64,000 nt of DNA, from positions 2,666,001 through 2,730,000 of the forward strand of contig JADQAV010000002.1 in NCBI GenBank assembly GCA_019775845.1, in the 5' to 3' direction. The stretch comes from Myrmaecium sp. VS I D KN 1. Its lineage: Eukaryota > Ascomycota > Dothideomycetes > Valsariales > Valsariaceae. Under the pieces are notes generated by a model. The model was not told where the DNA came from. It saw only the letters and a list, made by a program, of their open reading frames with translations, and searched no databases. The translations under genes and the position numbers were made by a program. The stretch's first letter is position 1. Each line of letters begins with the position of its first letter. Positions 34,531 through 45,561 of the stretch are shown here, in pieces.

Positions 34531-35706
34531 GCACAAAGAAGTCAAGTAGATGATGACCCAGTCCTGCGTCCGCTCAATCGAACATCGACTTCCACAGATG
34601 CAAGTCATCCAAGCGCCCTCACAATACAAATTCGTTATCCATCGACTTTTGATATCTCCTCCTAGTAGTGATCAAGGGCGTGAGGATAAACAATTCACTA
34701 GTGAAGAGGTCTACCTCCTCGAACGACTTGCATCTCTTCTCCCCACCCAGTCCACAAAACCCCCTATCTATGTATGTACGCCCTCTCGGCCGGGGCTGTC
34801 ACGCACGTACTTCGTACGAATGCACACTCTTGAAATTATTCGAGCAGAGGCCGACGCCGCCCTTCATGGACTTGACAGGGTGGATAAATATGGCCTGAGG
34901 GGGGCCCGTGTCGTCGCCCGTCGCCCGTCTGTCGCTGCCTCGGTTTCTTCCTGCCTACTAGGCTGAGGTGCTTGGACACAAACCCCACCGAGATGTCAAG
35001 CGGGCATGCAAAGCACCGGGGCAGAGCGTCGAGCGGCAAGTGGTGTCCGGACAGAACGCCGGTCGGTCGGTCAATCGGTCGGTCAGACAGTTGGTGGTGG
35101 TGGTTGATGAATGTGGGGAGGAAAGAGGACGAGCGGGTCGGTGGGTAAGGCGCATAGACGCGGGGTGAATATCTCATACTTCCCCTCCGAAGTCATGTCT
35201 GTGATGTAGGAGTAGTGATAGACAGGAATGATCGGTACTTGCCCGTGAATTTTTGCGTCTACCGGGATACAGTAGTCATCATACAATACTGCACCGTCAT
35301 AAGGTATCATCATGATCGCTCCCGGGCTGTCTTGCGAGCTGCTCCTACGACCTACCGTTATGAGTTTAGGAAGATCGACCGTCACCCATCTAGCTACCGG
35401 TATTTGCCTTACCAGGTACTAATCTGCACGGCGATCTTGCGACACGAGAAAGGGACCCGAACTCCTCGTGCTCCTCCTTTCCGAACAGGGAACCCTTCCG
35501 CGGCCCAGCTGGTGGAGCTCGAAGGATACAGCTTCCATGTTCGTCATGACAGGAACTGCAGCCTAGGTACAATATCGTCGAGTGGGAACGAGTTGCGCGA
35601 TCTCGCATCCCACCTCATCCTCCTGGGAGTACCTTATACCTCGGCGTAAGTTAGAGAGTTCGTAGGTACCAAATCTCCATCATCATCATCAGTACTAGTA
35701 CCTACT

Positions 35707-35751
35707 GTACCTTATATTCTATAATGTAGTTATATAGAATAGACAAGGTAC
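35707..35751. repeat. Imperfect inverted repeat (hairpin)
   Basis: The left arm GTACCTTATATTCTATA and the right arm TATAGAATAGACAAGGTAC are imperfect reverse complements around a short AT-rich loop. GTAC closes both ends. Could form a cruciform, a transcript hairpin or a bidirectional terminator; no family recognised. Confidence 0.6.
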
Positions 35752-37560
35752 TAATAATCAAAAAGAACGTCTCCGTTCCCGCGCAGATTCAGAACGGCTT
35801 CTGCCCCGACGTTGACTATGTACTATTAAACCCCACCTACTACCCCACTACCAAAATCGGCCGGCCTACCTACCGACTAGCAATCTGCAGAACAGTTCCC
35901 TTCGGTTCGGTTCGGCGTTTGCATCACACAGCGAGAAGAGCAAGAGAGAGAGATGAAGAGGCAACGAAGCATTTTCTGGGAGGAGGAACATCGTACGAGG
36001 TCGCTGCTCTGCTTCTTCTTCTTCTCCTTCTATTTCCTCTTTTGGACCAGGTGGATGTTGCTCTTCGGCTTCTTCCATACGTCCGTACTCCGTACTCTCT
36101 GATTAGGTCATTAGCATAATGTACCGGGCGGCATTCCTCCTTCACTTACCGATGACTGTTCTCATTGTTGGTGGCGGCGGCGGCGGCGCTGCCGGCGGGA
36201 GACACGAGAGAAGGAGACGGAGAAATCATCGTGCAGTAGGTCAAGTACTGTCAACTTGTAGCATCGCATCTAGTATTGGTCATGTTCACAACAACATGCA
36301 GTGAATCAAGAGAGGTGGTCATGTATGGACGGCGGTCCGCGGAGGACCATGAATGCGTTACTAAGTACCTTAGGCCTTAAGATTCACATTATAATTACTA
36401 TTCCCGGTTGGACGTGAGATCTTGCTTCCTTGCTCGATCTGGGGAGCAGAAAGGGAGGGGTGAGATTTGATGGGAGAGGGGAGAGCTGAGGATGTGCAGC
36501 TGCAGCTGCAGCCACCCCCGGGGCGCGCCCGCGAGTGCCCTGGGAATGCTTGATGACTGGCCGACGAAACGCTCTTTCCGCGCCGAGGGAGTCCTGCAGG
36601 ATGCTATTGCTGCTACCACGAGCACGTGGATTTGTGGTTCACTTACTGGTATTTATAGCGGGCTGATATTTACAGTAACGAGCAATATCAAAAAACAATG
36701 CCGGATGTGAATCGGGATGGGGGATGGATGGATAGATGGATGGCCGATCCACTGGCAGTCCTACAAGTACCCGGACAGCCCCCAAGAAGTAGATCGACAG
36801 GCAGGAAGACAGGCAGGCAGACCATGCGATGAAGATTGCTTAAAGTAGGATCACCGCAGCGGTAAACGGGCAGATCCTCCATCCTTTGGCGGGGGATCGG
36901 GGATCGGCCGGTAGGCAGTCCCGACAACTGCGGTTTTACGTGCAGATGTATATATATGCGGGGAAGTATTCACGCACATACAAGACGGGTATATTCTTTT
37001 TACCCCTCCTCCGGCCATTGAAGCACAAGTCGAACGACAGGATCATATATGCGAGCATATTTGGTTGCGATTCGTGACACACCGGCACGTCCCTCAACTG
37101 CGATTCCTCTTCCCGTGGATGCTGCGGCCCAGTTGGGTCGGCGCGCCAGTCCGGAAAACGACTATTTATCAACACTCGACGCCTATGCCTATGCCCTTTA
37201 ACTGCCTGCTATCAGTATGCATTCCATACTATATCGAAGTGATCACCTCCTAAGCGAGACCCTGAATGATGATACATGGAAGAACACCGTCCTCCTTTTA
37301 GATGCCAGCGCACAATATCTCAACCCGAACTCTTGAAATAATAGTTTTTATCTCCCTGAATATACAAATACCTTCTAGGAGCGGCCACAGCCGCTAGAAC
37401 ACTCCACATCTATCGGAGCTGCTTTGATTGGAGCCTTCTGCCCCTGTTGAAAGGCGCGCGCAACAGTACTCTTGTCTCCAGCACCGCGCGCCGATTGCCT
37501 TAAATAGAAGTAAAAGAAAGGAATCATCGTTGGTCGTGATTGTGTCGATGCCGTGCACGA

Positions 37561-40500
37561 CTATCCGCTGAATCTGAAGCGGCTGGCCTCAAGCCTTCCC
37601 AGGCCTTCACGCGGGGCTACGTTACGCCGACGGTAGGAATTGGTGAAATCCTGAAGAAGGGTGCGGATTTTGCGGATCTCGTTCGACTCCACACGTCTGG
37701 TAAAACAGTCAGCCACGTTTTGGTTGCCTTAAGGAGGGACTATTGGTGCTTACTGCTTAATATTGTTCATCAACCGGTCGGTTTCTTGTTGAGTGATGGA
37801 GCCAGGAGGTAGCATGTTGACAGTGTTCTGGACCCATAGAGCCACTTGCTCAGGCATCAGCTGGAACAAGGACAGCAACACACCAGAGGCATCTGGGAAG
37901 CAGTCGCGCGGAAACGTGTACATCATTCCGGTCATGATGCGTTGCACAAGCTGTTCGCCCTGTGCCGCGACCAGCTGCTTCACTCGCAAGCGAATCTCAG
38001 GCGGCACACCGTGGCGAGTCTGGTCAAAGGTGGATGATGGCGCATATTCTTCTCCGTAGCCCAGGAAATCCCGCAGGAAATGGAGCGTCGCAATGAGTGG
38101 CTCTTCTTTGAGCAGAGTAAGAGACGTGCAGGCGGCGGACAGGATGGAGTCCATAAGCGGAGACGGGATAGCTTTCAAATAATGGTAGAGAAGTATGTCA
38201 ACGCACAAACGGAAGAAATCCTCGATCACTGATATCATTAGTTAGTCATGTATAAAACCCATGAACATGGGGGTTACGCTTACAGTCGGGCAACTCTTCC
38301 GGAGGGACATCGTTGAGAGCTCTCAAAAAGGTTGTAGCTTGTGTTTCGAAGAATTGATAGATGGCGTTAGTAGTGTTCTCGTCCACCATATCGACGCCAT
38401 CAGAAAACTCGCGAACAATCGAATCTGTTGCCCAGAGGAAGCAGCCTTGTTTGGATGCGCTAAAACCGGCAGCGAGTTTATTGGCAAGTTCCGGCAAGAG
38501 CGGGGCCATTGCAGTGCGGTATGACAGTACCATGTATCTCCAGCATCGGCACACCCTCTCAAGGATAGGTACGAAGGAGACAAATGCATCTGCGATCTGG
38601 GAAAGCACTGGGAAAATTTCCTGGCAATACTGAACAGCCGGGTTGAGCTGCGACGGATCGGTGCTAGGCTGAACCCATTGGATGAAGATAGTAATGAGCT
38701 GTAGTTTATCTGGGAAATAATTAGTGAAACGCGCATTGACTGTTGGCAGTGTTATCTTACCAGCAACCTTCAATTTGTCCTGCTCTTCCGTTGCATTCTG
38801 TGCCATTGTCACTAGGCTCTGCATCACCGGGTCGCAAAACATCTTGAAGTTCTCATAGGTTTGAGTGGGAGGCAACTTGGAGATGACCGAGGCAACTCCA
38901 TCAGTTATTTCTTCTTGGCTGCTTGTGGGTAGTGAATCGAGCCGTTGCACGTAGAAGTCTTTCAACTGCGGAGTGAAATCCTTGAGAAGGTCCGCGCAGT
39001 CGTTACAGAAGAACTTGAACGACAATGCCGCTGCGCGAACTACCTCTTTGGATCGATGCTGGAAAGCTTCCATGATGAATTGCAGTTGCGGTTGAAGGGT
39101 GTCGGGGTGTTGCGCTGTCCACTCAGTATAGCGGCCTAGGGCCATGACCGCTTGAAAGCGGACTTTGTCGTGATCAGGAATTTGTACCAAGAGAGGCATC
39201 AACTGGGGCAGCATGATGCTCTCATCCGGCGGGACCATCCTGCCCATAGCCCGCATACTGAAAAGCGGAGCCTCCAGCTTCTGCCATTCAGGGATTTGAC
39301 CAGCTGCAGCTTGAGCGCCGTAGGTATCCACCCATGCCCGAATCAGGTTGTAGGATTTCTGCAGACAGTCCGTAACACCGATCACCTCGCAACAGTCCTT
39401 GAGGACATCCCCCATTTGATGTCTAAACTCGCGGAACTTTTCTTCCTGCTCTCGATCCCCCTCAAACAGATCCTTCTCATTTCCGCTCTCAGGTTTCGGG
39501 AATTCCAGATGAGCAATCATAATGTCGACCAATCTGGAGTAGATGTCCACGTACTGGAGCCTTGCGTGCATATATTTCTCAAGCACGAGATATTGCTTGA
39601 GTTCGTACCAGAAGTTGAATGTGTGAGAGATCGCATCTCTCTCTTTATCCAAGGCAGCCACTTCGAGGATACCCTCGACAAGGCCGCGGAATTCCTCAGG
39701 CATTCGGGCGATGAGCACAACCCAGGCTTCACCAGCCTCAGCGAGCACCCTAGCAATGCCCTTGAACTTCTCAGTGTCCTCCTCTTCGGCAGCTTGCGCC
39801 AGAGATGGTCGAAGGGCAACCACATGCGGATATAGAGTCTGAATTGCATGTAAACACTCGTCCACATCCCTGGTCTCCTTGAAAATGGCACATATTCCTT
39901 CAACGGCTGCTTCAAAGGGTTCCTCTGCCGATAGGCCATCAACAATTATTTTGAGTAGGGGTGAATTGACAATGTCGTCCAGAGGCACTTCACGCAGCCA
40001 AGAGGTGATGCAGTCCAGAAGCTGCGGGTTCTTAGCGGCGGACGCTAGATATGGATTCGTCAGGTATGGTCCGGTGAACGATTCGGTGTGCAACTTACCG
40101 GACGATTGCGAATACTGTACAAGTAGTTCAAGGACATGTTTGGAATTGTCTTCCAGCAGCTCCTTAGTCCTATCGATCAATTCGTCTTCCTATCGTCGAT
40201 ACCACGCATTAGACTCTCTTCTTGTTGGTATGTTCGGAGAAAGGTGCCGGTAATCTGAGGTGATTCGGTCGAACGTACTGTTAAGTTGATCTTCCGTCCT
40301 TCAGTGACCTCTTCTGGAAGGACGCGGAGGAAGTCTAGTATGCAAGGGAGGCTTTGAGGGTCATTTCCAAGTGCCGAGATGATGACCGGGAGAACATCTT
40401 TCCACTCCAACATCTGGATGGCGAGATCAGCCAGACATATGCACAGCTGCGTCCGTAGCGGCTTGTTACCAGTACGGTAAGTGGCCAGAAGGCCAAGGAG

Positions 40501-40892
40501 CGTGTCCCGTAAGGGCGAAAGCTGTTCGCGGGGCAGCTCATGAAGGTCGTAAATGATCTACTTCCAATCAGTCTACCCTGTCGCAGGAAGTTTTGGCCGT
40601 TCAACGTGCACGCACCTTGCCTTTCAATGTCATCGCCGCGAAAAGTCTCGCTTGGTCGCTAACGTCCGGAGATTGTAGCATCGTAAAGGTCGTCGTCCAA
40701 GCTTCAGCCTATACAAGAATTTGTTAGGGAGCGTATTCTTTCAGAGCATTCGATGGTTCGACATACCGACTTCTGGAATTTCTCCAGGAACTCATGGGCC
40801 TGGCCTTTCTGCGCGCGATCCGCCGACGACTGCATCAGCTCAAGAGCGGCGAGCACCGGCGCTACAGCCTGCTGTGCTCCGTTGGCGGCCAT
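37561..40892 (-). CDS. mtr10: Mtr10, importin-beta family nuclear transport receptor (transportin-3 type)
   Basis: Karyopherin that in yeast imports SR-like mRNA-binding protein Npl3 and affects tRNA/mRNA traffic. Seven exons: 40892-40767, 40708-40616, 40557-40279, 40189-38761, 38709-38284, 38228-37754 and 37696-37561; introns are 58, 58, 89, 51, 55 and 57 nt; 987 aa, a normal length. The N-terminal importin-beta repeat reads ALELMQSSADRAQKGQAHEF, then EAWTTTFTMLQSPDVSDQAR. The body is alpha-helical HEAT-like (RSKEVVRAAALSFKFFCNDC and others) and ends RNVAPREGLGRLEASRFRFS. Intron 4 (38760-38710) is 51 nt, in frame and stop-free, so retention would insert 17 residues. Shares a 413-bp divergent spacer with sme1. 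Confidence 0.95.
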
Positions 40893-41305
40893 GACAAGGT
40901 GAGATGAGCGCGCAGGGCAACGAGCTGCTTTATGACCGGGAAGAAATCTTCGAAAGTATTCGGTTTAAATCGCAAAATTGAAAGGAATGGGGTAGTAGTA
41001 GGCGAAGGGGTATCGCGAAGGTCAGTGTGAAGTCGGCCTGGCTGCAGCAACTTCCGATAACTATGGGGTGCGGGACCATGACAGAATGAGGGACACACAT
41101 GGAAACCGCGATGGAGATTCGTTGATCCGACTACTCCGACCTAGCCAGGGTCTTGGCACCGTTGTGGGATGCGGAATCAACCTCAAGCTTCCGATACATT
41201 TACTGTCAAACGTCAAACGAGTGACAACACCAAGCCGTTGAACTCACACTCCGACAGCCGTGACAGCAATTTTTCTTCCCTTCTTACTCTTTGTGCATTG
41301 TCAAC
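40893..41305. promoter_or_regulatory. Divergent promoter region between mtr10 and sme1
   Basis: 413 bp separate the two start codons, so both core promoters overlap. No confident CCAAT or TATA match; a CT-rich leader precedes the sme1 ATG. Confidence 0.55.
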
Positions 41306-41804
41306 ATGACCGGTCGCGGTGGTAAGTGGCCCTTGGCTCAATGCGCCTTGCAACATGTCACTGACAGCTCGGACAGGAAGGCAGGGCGGCAAAGGTATTT
41401 CAGCAGTCGCATAACTACAGTTCCGGTCGCATATATCTAACGTTTCGATCATAGTCCTTGTTCCGCCCATCAATGCTATTTTCAAGCTCCTCCAGTCACA
41501 TGCCAATGTTGAGATCTGGTTGTACGAGCAGTTAGGCTTCCGTATTGAGGGACAGATACGCGTCAGTATCTCAACTACCCCGGAATAGTACTCCTGCTAA
41601 CCATCTCACATAGGGCTTCGACGAATTCATGAACCTCACCATCGATAACGCCGTAGAGATCAAACAGGCTACCAAGGACAAGGCAGAAGAACGCCGCAAC
41701 CTCGGTACGGAAACATATATATGATGAGGCAGCTGGATGACTGACATGGACTAGGTCAAATCTTGCTCAAGGGCGACAATGTCTCGCTGGTGCGGAGTCT
41801 GTGA
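41306..41804 (+). CDS. sme1: SmE, spliceosomal Sm-ring protein
   Basis: Subunit of the heptameric Sm ring on U1, U2, U4 and U5 snRNAs. Five exons: 41306-41321 (16 nt), 41377-41394 (18 nt), 41455-41561, 41614-41704 and 41755-41804; introns are 55, 60, 52 and 50 nt; 93 aa. Spliced protein starts MTGRGGRQGGKVLVPPINAI. Sm1 motif: VEIWLYEQLGFRIEGQIRGF, then DEFMNLTIDNAVEI. Sm2 motif: GQILLKGDNVSLVRSL, which is also the C-terminus, as in human SNRPE. Introns make up 217 of 499 bp, and two exons are under 20 nt. Its stop codon is only 112 bp from that of the convergent cyclo-ligase gene. Confidence 0.97.
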
Positions 41805-41916
41805 TGAAGTTGTTTCAGTATACCCCCGACGGAGCTGATCGCACGAACTCCCAATAGCATAAACGGCGTACGGATAGGAATTCAAAGGATAATGTGATTG
41901 GATTTTGTAACGACGG

Positions 41917-42773
41917 CTATCTATCATCTGCTCGTCGAAGAAGTCGACCATCCCCAACGACTAATGCGTGAAGACGCCAGTCCGATTCGTCAACAGGGAC
42001 CTCCTGTGCAGCTGGCAGTAGCTGTTCTGTCAAAGAGAGACCGACTGTTCTGGATTAGTGTGCTGAATCTCCACCGAAACTGGGATGGCGCTTAGCTCTC
42101 ACCAAGAAATGGCATGCGCCCATCATCGGTTCCTTTAGTGTGCTTGGAGTATCGATCGAAGAAATAATCGTAGAAGCCTTTTCCATGCCCCAGTCTCCTC
42201 AAGCCAACGTCGAATGCCATCCCTGGTACTACTATGAGGTCTAGCCCTCCGTCTTTCCAGGCTTCGTCATTAAGCTCCACATTCAAATCACCTTGCGATT
42301 TGCCATAGCCACCAAAACAGTTCCTTCGGCCGGCCACTGAAGTCTCCGTAGGAGTTGGAATGCCCCATTTGTCGGGCAGAAGAGATTGGAAGTCATCAAA
42401 CGAGTTCAGTTCCAACATGTCCATGACCGCACTGGGATGTCCAGCGGCAGCAGACCCCAGCTTGTATGTATACGGCACATAGACCTTCTTGCCCTGTTTC
42501 AACGCATGTTCAACGATATCGGAGGTGGACACCTCTCCCGTCGGCATTGATAAGTACACGCCAATTTTGTTAGCGACCTGATACTCCGGCATCGAAAGTA
42601 ATGTCTTGACCGCGCTGCATGCTGGACCACCTGGTCAGCTACGTATGTGCCAGTAACCGGGTAGGCATCCCACTTTGTCGGGCTGCGGCATCGGCAGATA
42701 ATCCGGATAGGACTTGTCTAATGTTTTGCCGAAGCTGCTTCTTCGCAACTCTGACCGCGGAGGCCGAGGACAT
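41917..42773 (-). CDS. fau1: 5-formyltetrahydrofolate cyclo-ligase (MTHFS)
   Basis: ATP-dependent enzyme converting 5-formyl-THF to 5,10-methenyl-THF in folate one-carbon metabolism. Exons are 42773-42658, 42614-42103 and 42044-41917 (introns 43 and 58 nt), giving 251 aa. N-terminus MSSASAVRVAKKQLRQNIRQ has the basic start helix typical of the family. The spliced join gives TRAVKTLLSMPEYQVANKIG, then VYLSMPTGEVSTSDIVEHAL. Catalytic/ATP region: DLIVVPGMAFDVGLRRLGHG, KGFYDYFFDRY. The last exon gives LVGLSLTEQLLPAAQEVPVD, ESDWRLHALVVGDG. Intron 1 is only 43 nt with an unusual GTTACT donor but a good GCTGAC branch site; intron 2 uses the third possible AG (AACAG), which alone restores the conserved VGLSL. 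Confidence 0.92.
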
Positions 42774-43672
42774 TCTGCTCGTAGTTATGCAGCAGTCTCA
42801 AACGTTTACAGGTTTTAGGAAGGACGTCAACTTGGCTTGGCATGGACCTGGCCTTGAGGCATGTGCTTAGTCATCGAAAACAGCCGCTGCAGCCATTCAG
42901 TGGATGCATCTCGCGTTGGGTCAAGGGAGACCACGAATAACGGTCATCACAGTACTAAGGTAGTAACTCCATTCTATCCTACGTTCTACTCTGTAACTTC
43001 GTTTTACTTCTACCCCGGAATCTTGCCCTCTGCATGTCACAGCGCTTTTTCTAAATCTCTACTTCTCCTTGTATAAGCGTAAATATATACTTACTACCTA
43101 CTTGGCAAGACGCCCCTTGCTCATAGCTCCCCAATCCATGAGGAATGGTTTCGGGAAGAGACTGAATTGGCCGCAAAAGGCATTTTTTATCCATCCTCAC
43201 GACCGTTTTGATACAGAGGCGTATGCAAGCTCCCGTTGGCCGCATGTTGACAAGATACTAGCACTCAGCCATACAGCTGACGTGCTGTCGAATACGAGGC
43301 ATGCAGAACGTGAGATGTCATCATGCCGTTGAATCCTCCGCGTGGGCTGACTGATGCGACCATAAGCGCGACATTGTCTTCACCAACTGCGAGAGACAAT
43401 GGAGATGTAACAGCTCATCGATGTGCACACTTGAGGATGTGTTTGACGCTTCAAAACGAAAGACGGATGAACGGCATCATGTTAAATACAGGTGACGTTC
43501 GGAAAGCGTCCCTGGCTGGGGGTCTTGGCCGATCTTTCTATTCTTGGCCGCCGCGCGAACGCCTCCTCGAAAGGCCAAGGAAAGGCACTCCCGCCGAGAC
43601 CATCTCCACGACTTCCAACTGTACACCCAAACACGTCTTGTCAAATCCGTTGCTTCAACGGCCACAGTCGCT
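42774..43672. promoter_or_regulatory. Divergent spacer between cyclo-ligase and rot1
   Basis: 0.9 kb, head to head, holding both promoters. AT-rich with pyrimidine patches at about 42970-43075. Upstream of the rot1 ATG the frame is open for a further 43 codons, but the signal peptide begins at 43673, so that is leader. Confidence 0.5.
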
Positions 43673-44591
43673 ATGTTGCCTTCCGTAGGCGTCGCGCTCC
43701 TTGCGGGCATCGGTTTGGCCTCCGCGCAGGGGATTGTGGACACTGACCTGGTCGGCACTTGGTCTTCGAAGTCCAACAGTACCATGACAGGATCGGTACG
43801 TTTCAACGAGTCAACTATCCGCCATGAATGTGCTAACCGTTGCGAACAGGGTTTCTATGATCCCGTAAATGAAAAGTTCTTCGAGCCGGATCACACTGGG
43901 ATCTCATACTCCTTCACCGAAGATGGCTACTACGAAGAGGCGTACTACCGCGCAATTGCAAACCGTACGAATGGCCGCTCGCTCCGTCAAGCACTATGGT
44001 TACTAACATAACACTGTAGCCACCGATCCATCGTGTCCCCAAGGCATAATACAGTGGCAGCACGGAACGTACACCAACTACGAGAATGGCTCTCTCTATC
44101 TAACCCCCATCGCCGTTGACGGACGTCAGTTGCTCTCCAACCCGTGCAAGTACAGCAAGGCGATCTATACTCGCTATAACCAGTCTGAGCTCATGAAGGT
44201 GTGTTCCCGCTACTGAACTTGATTCTTTGCCGGAAATTCTGACTTGTCGTCATAGAGCTATACCGTCTCTACCGATGCGTACCATAATATCAAGCGCTTG
44301 GATCTCTACCAATTTGATGGTTCCCCGATCATGCCCCTCTATCTCGCTTACCGCCCGCCAGAGATGCTTCCGACGACGACTCTGAACCCGACGACAGCCT
44401 CCGCTACTGCTGGCGCTACGGCTACTGGCAGCAGCAAGTTCAAACGTCATCTACAGGACGGAACTAAGCTGCCAAAGAACCATAAGGTCTTGACCAAGAG
44501 GAAGAATGTGGACGACTTCAATGCCGACAGGTGGTGGTGGATCGGCGTGCTGCTTACAGGAACCGGCGGTCTCTTGTACTTCTGCTTCTGA
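43673..44591 (+). CDS. rot1: Rot1, ER membrane chaperone for glycan and cell-wall proteins
   Basis: ER type I membrane protein required in yeast for O-mannosylation/protein folding and beta-1,6-glucan synthesis. Exons are 43673-43795, 43850-43964, 44020-44198 and 44256-44591 (introns 54, 55 and 57 nt), giving 250 aa. Signal peptide [20 protein letters not shown] leads into [14 protein letters not shown]. Family core: [73 protein letters not shown], then [21 protein letters not shown] Ser/Thr/Ala stretch and a basic segment precede the single C-terminal membrane span [19 protein letters not shown]. Functionally it belongs with the KRE9-type gene elsewhere in the window (both concern beta-1,6-glucan), but they are not linked. 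Confidence 0.95.
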
Positions 44592-45561
44592 CGAGTGAAG
44601 GTTATTGATATCCGGGTAACGTGCGGGCTTAATATGTTTTGCGGGCTTTCCTAGGGCGCATGAGTATGCACAGTTTCATGTCCATGGAGTTGATCTGGCG
44701 TTCTGGAAGGAATTAGAGCTTCCTCGTACAATTGGCAAACGGTGGAGGATTGTAGATTCGGTATATCTTTATGGAATGATGTTGTAAGCTTTCCGGCATG
44801 GCACCAAGTGCGCTCCGGTTCGATCTCGTCAATGCCCTTTTCTCTTTGGTACTTCAACCGAGCATAAAGCGTGGTATGTTTACTCCTGCCATTCTTCAGA
44901 GAACGACCGCCCAGTGAAGATGCATCACCTCGAATTGCAAGCAAGCGAAACCAGTTACGGGCTCAAGGACGCTAAACAACGAGACCGCTCGTCGAAAGCA
45001 ACCATATCAAGGTAAGATGTACCCACTTGTAGGCACCAAATTACTTTCTCCTGAATAACCTCTCCGCCTGGAGGGCCTGGACGAGCAGGAATGGTCATTG
45101 TCATTTGGCTGAGAATCGGGAGTCTCGAACAGCTCCGTAGGAAGGGGGGTTGCTGACGATCCATGCCCCTGATGGCGCCCCTTTGACAAGGATCAACACA
45201 GTTCCTCATTGGCCACGCCGCGCTCCTTTGGTCAGTTGCATTGGAGGCGAGTTTGCGCAGCCCCTTCTCCGTCCCCGTTCGCCTCCCCCTTCTCTCATCT
45301 CGCTGTTCCATCCATTTTGTGCGGCTTCAAGAGTCTTCTTCGATTGTTTACTCGGTCTTTCACCCAAGGCTGCTCTGCTGCACCGCGTCCTCTAGCGCTT
45401 GCTCCGGGGCCCCGTACTAACCCCATCCCCTCCCTCTTTTCCTTATCGGATTGCCCGATACTGCATCCTTGGCCCGCAGTCGTCAGCTTGTCTGCTCAAC
45501 CTTCCTTTTTTTCCCATCCCTGGATTTTTTTGTTCAGCAGAAGCCCCCTTCCGTACCCGAG
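44592..45561. other. Intergenic, rot1 3' side / PAP2 gene 5' side
   Basis: 0.97 kb. The second half (about 45240-45550) is strongly CT-rich, as expected for the leader of the PAP2 gene. Minus-strand frames at 44651-44944 and 44955-45311 show no motif I recognise. Confidence 0.5.

Larger units (their letters stand above)
31867..37560. other. Long gene-free, microsatellite-rich region upstream of the Zn2Cys6 gene
   Basis: 5.7 kb between the mtr10 3' end and the regulator's start. I found no coding frame with family resemblance. It contains many short tandem patches: GGGAT-type (33107-33140), four AGGGG units (33424-33444), CGCCG (33945-33965), CATCG (34511-34530), GGTCG (35061-35085), TTCGG (35905-35920), CTT (36010-36035), GGC (36171-36190), GGAT (36720-36745) and AGGC (36798-36820). 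GGTACC/AGTACT-like strings cluster at 35630-35755. Likely a long regulatory region and 5' leader for the transcription factor; an unannotated non-coding RNA is possible. Confidence 0.55.
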
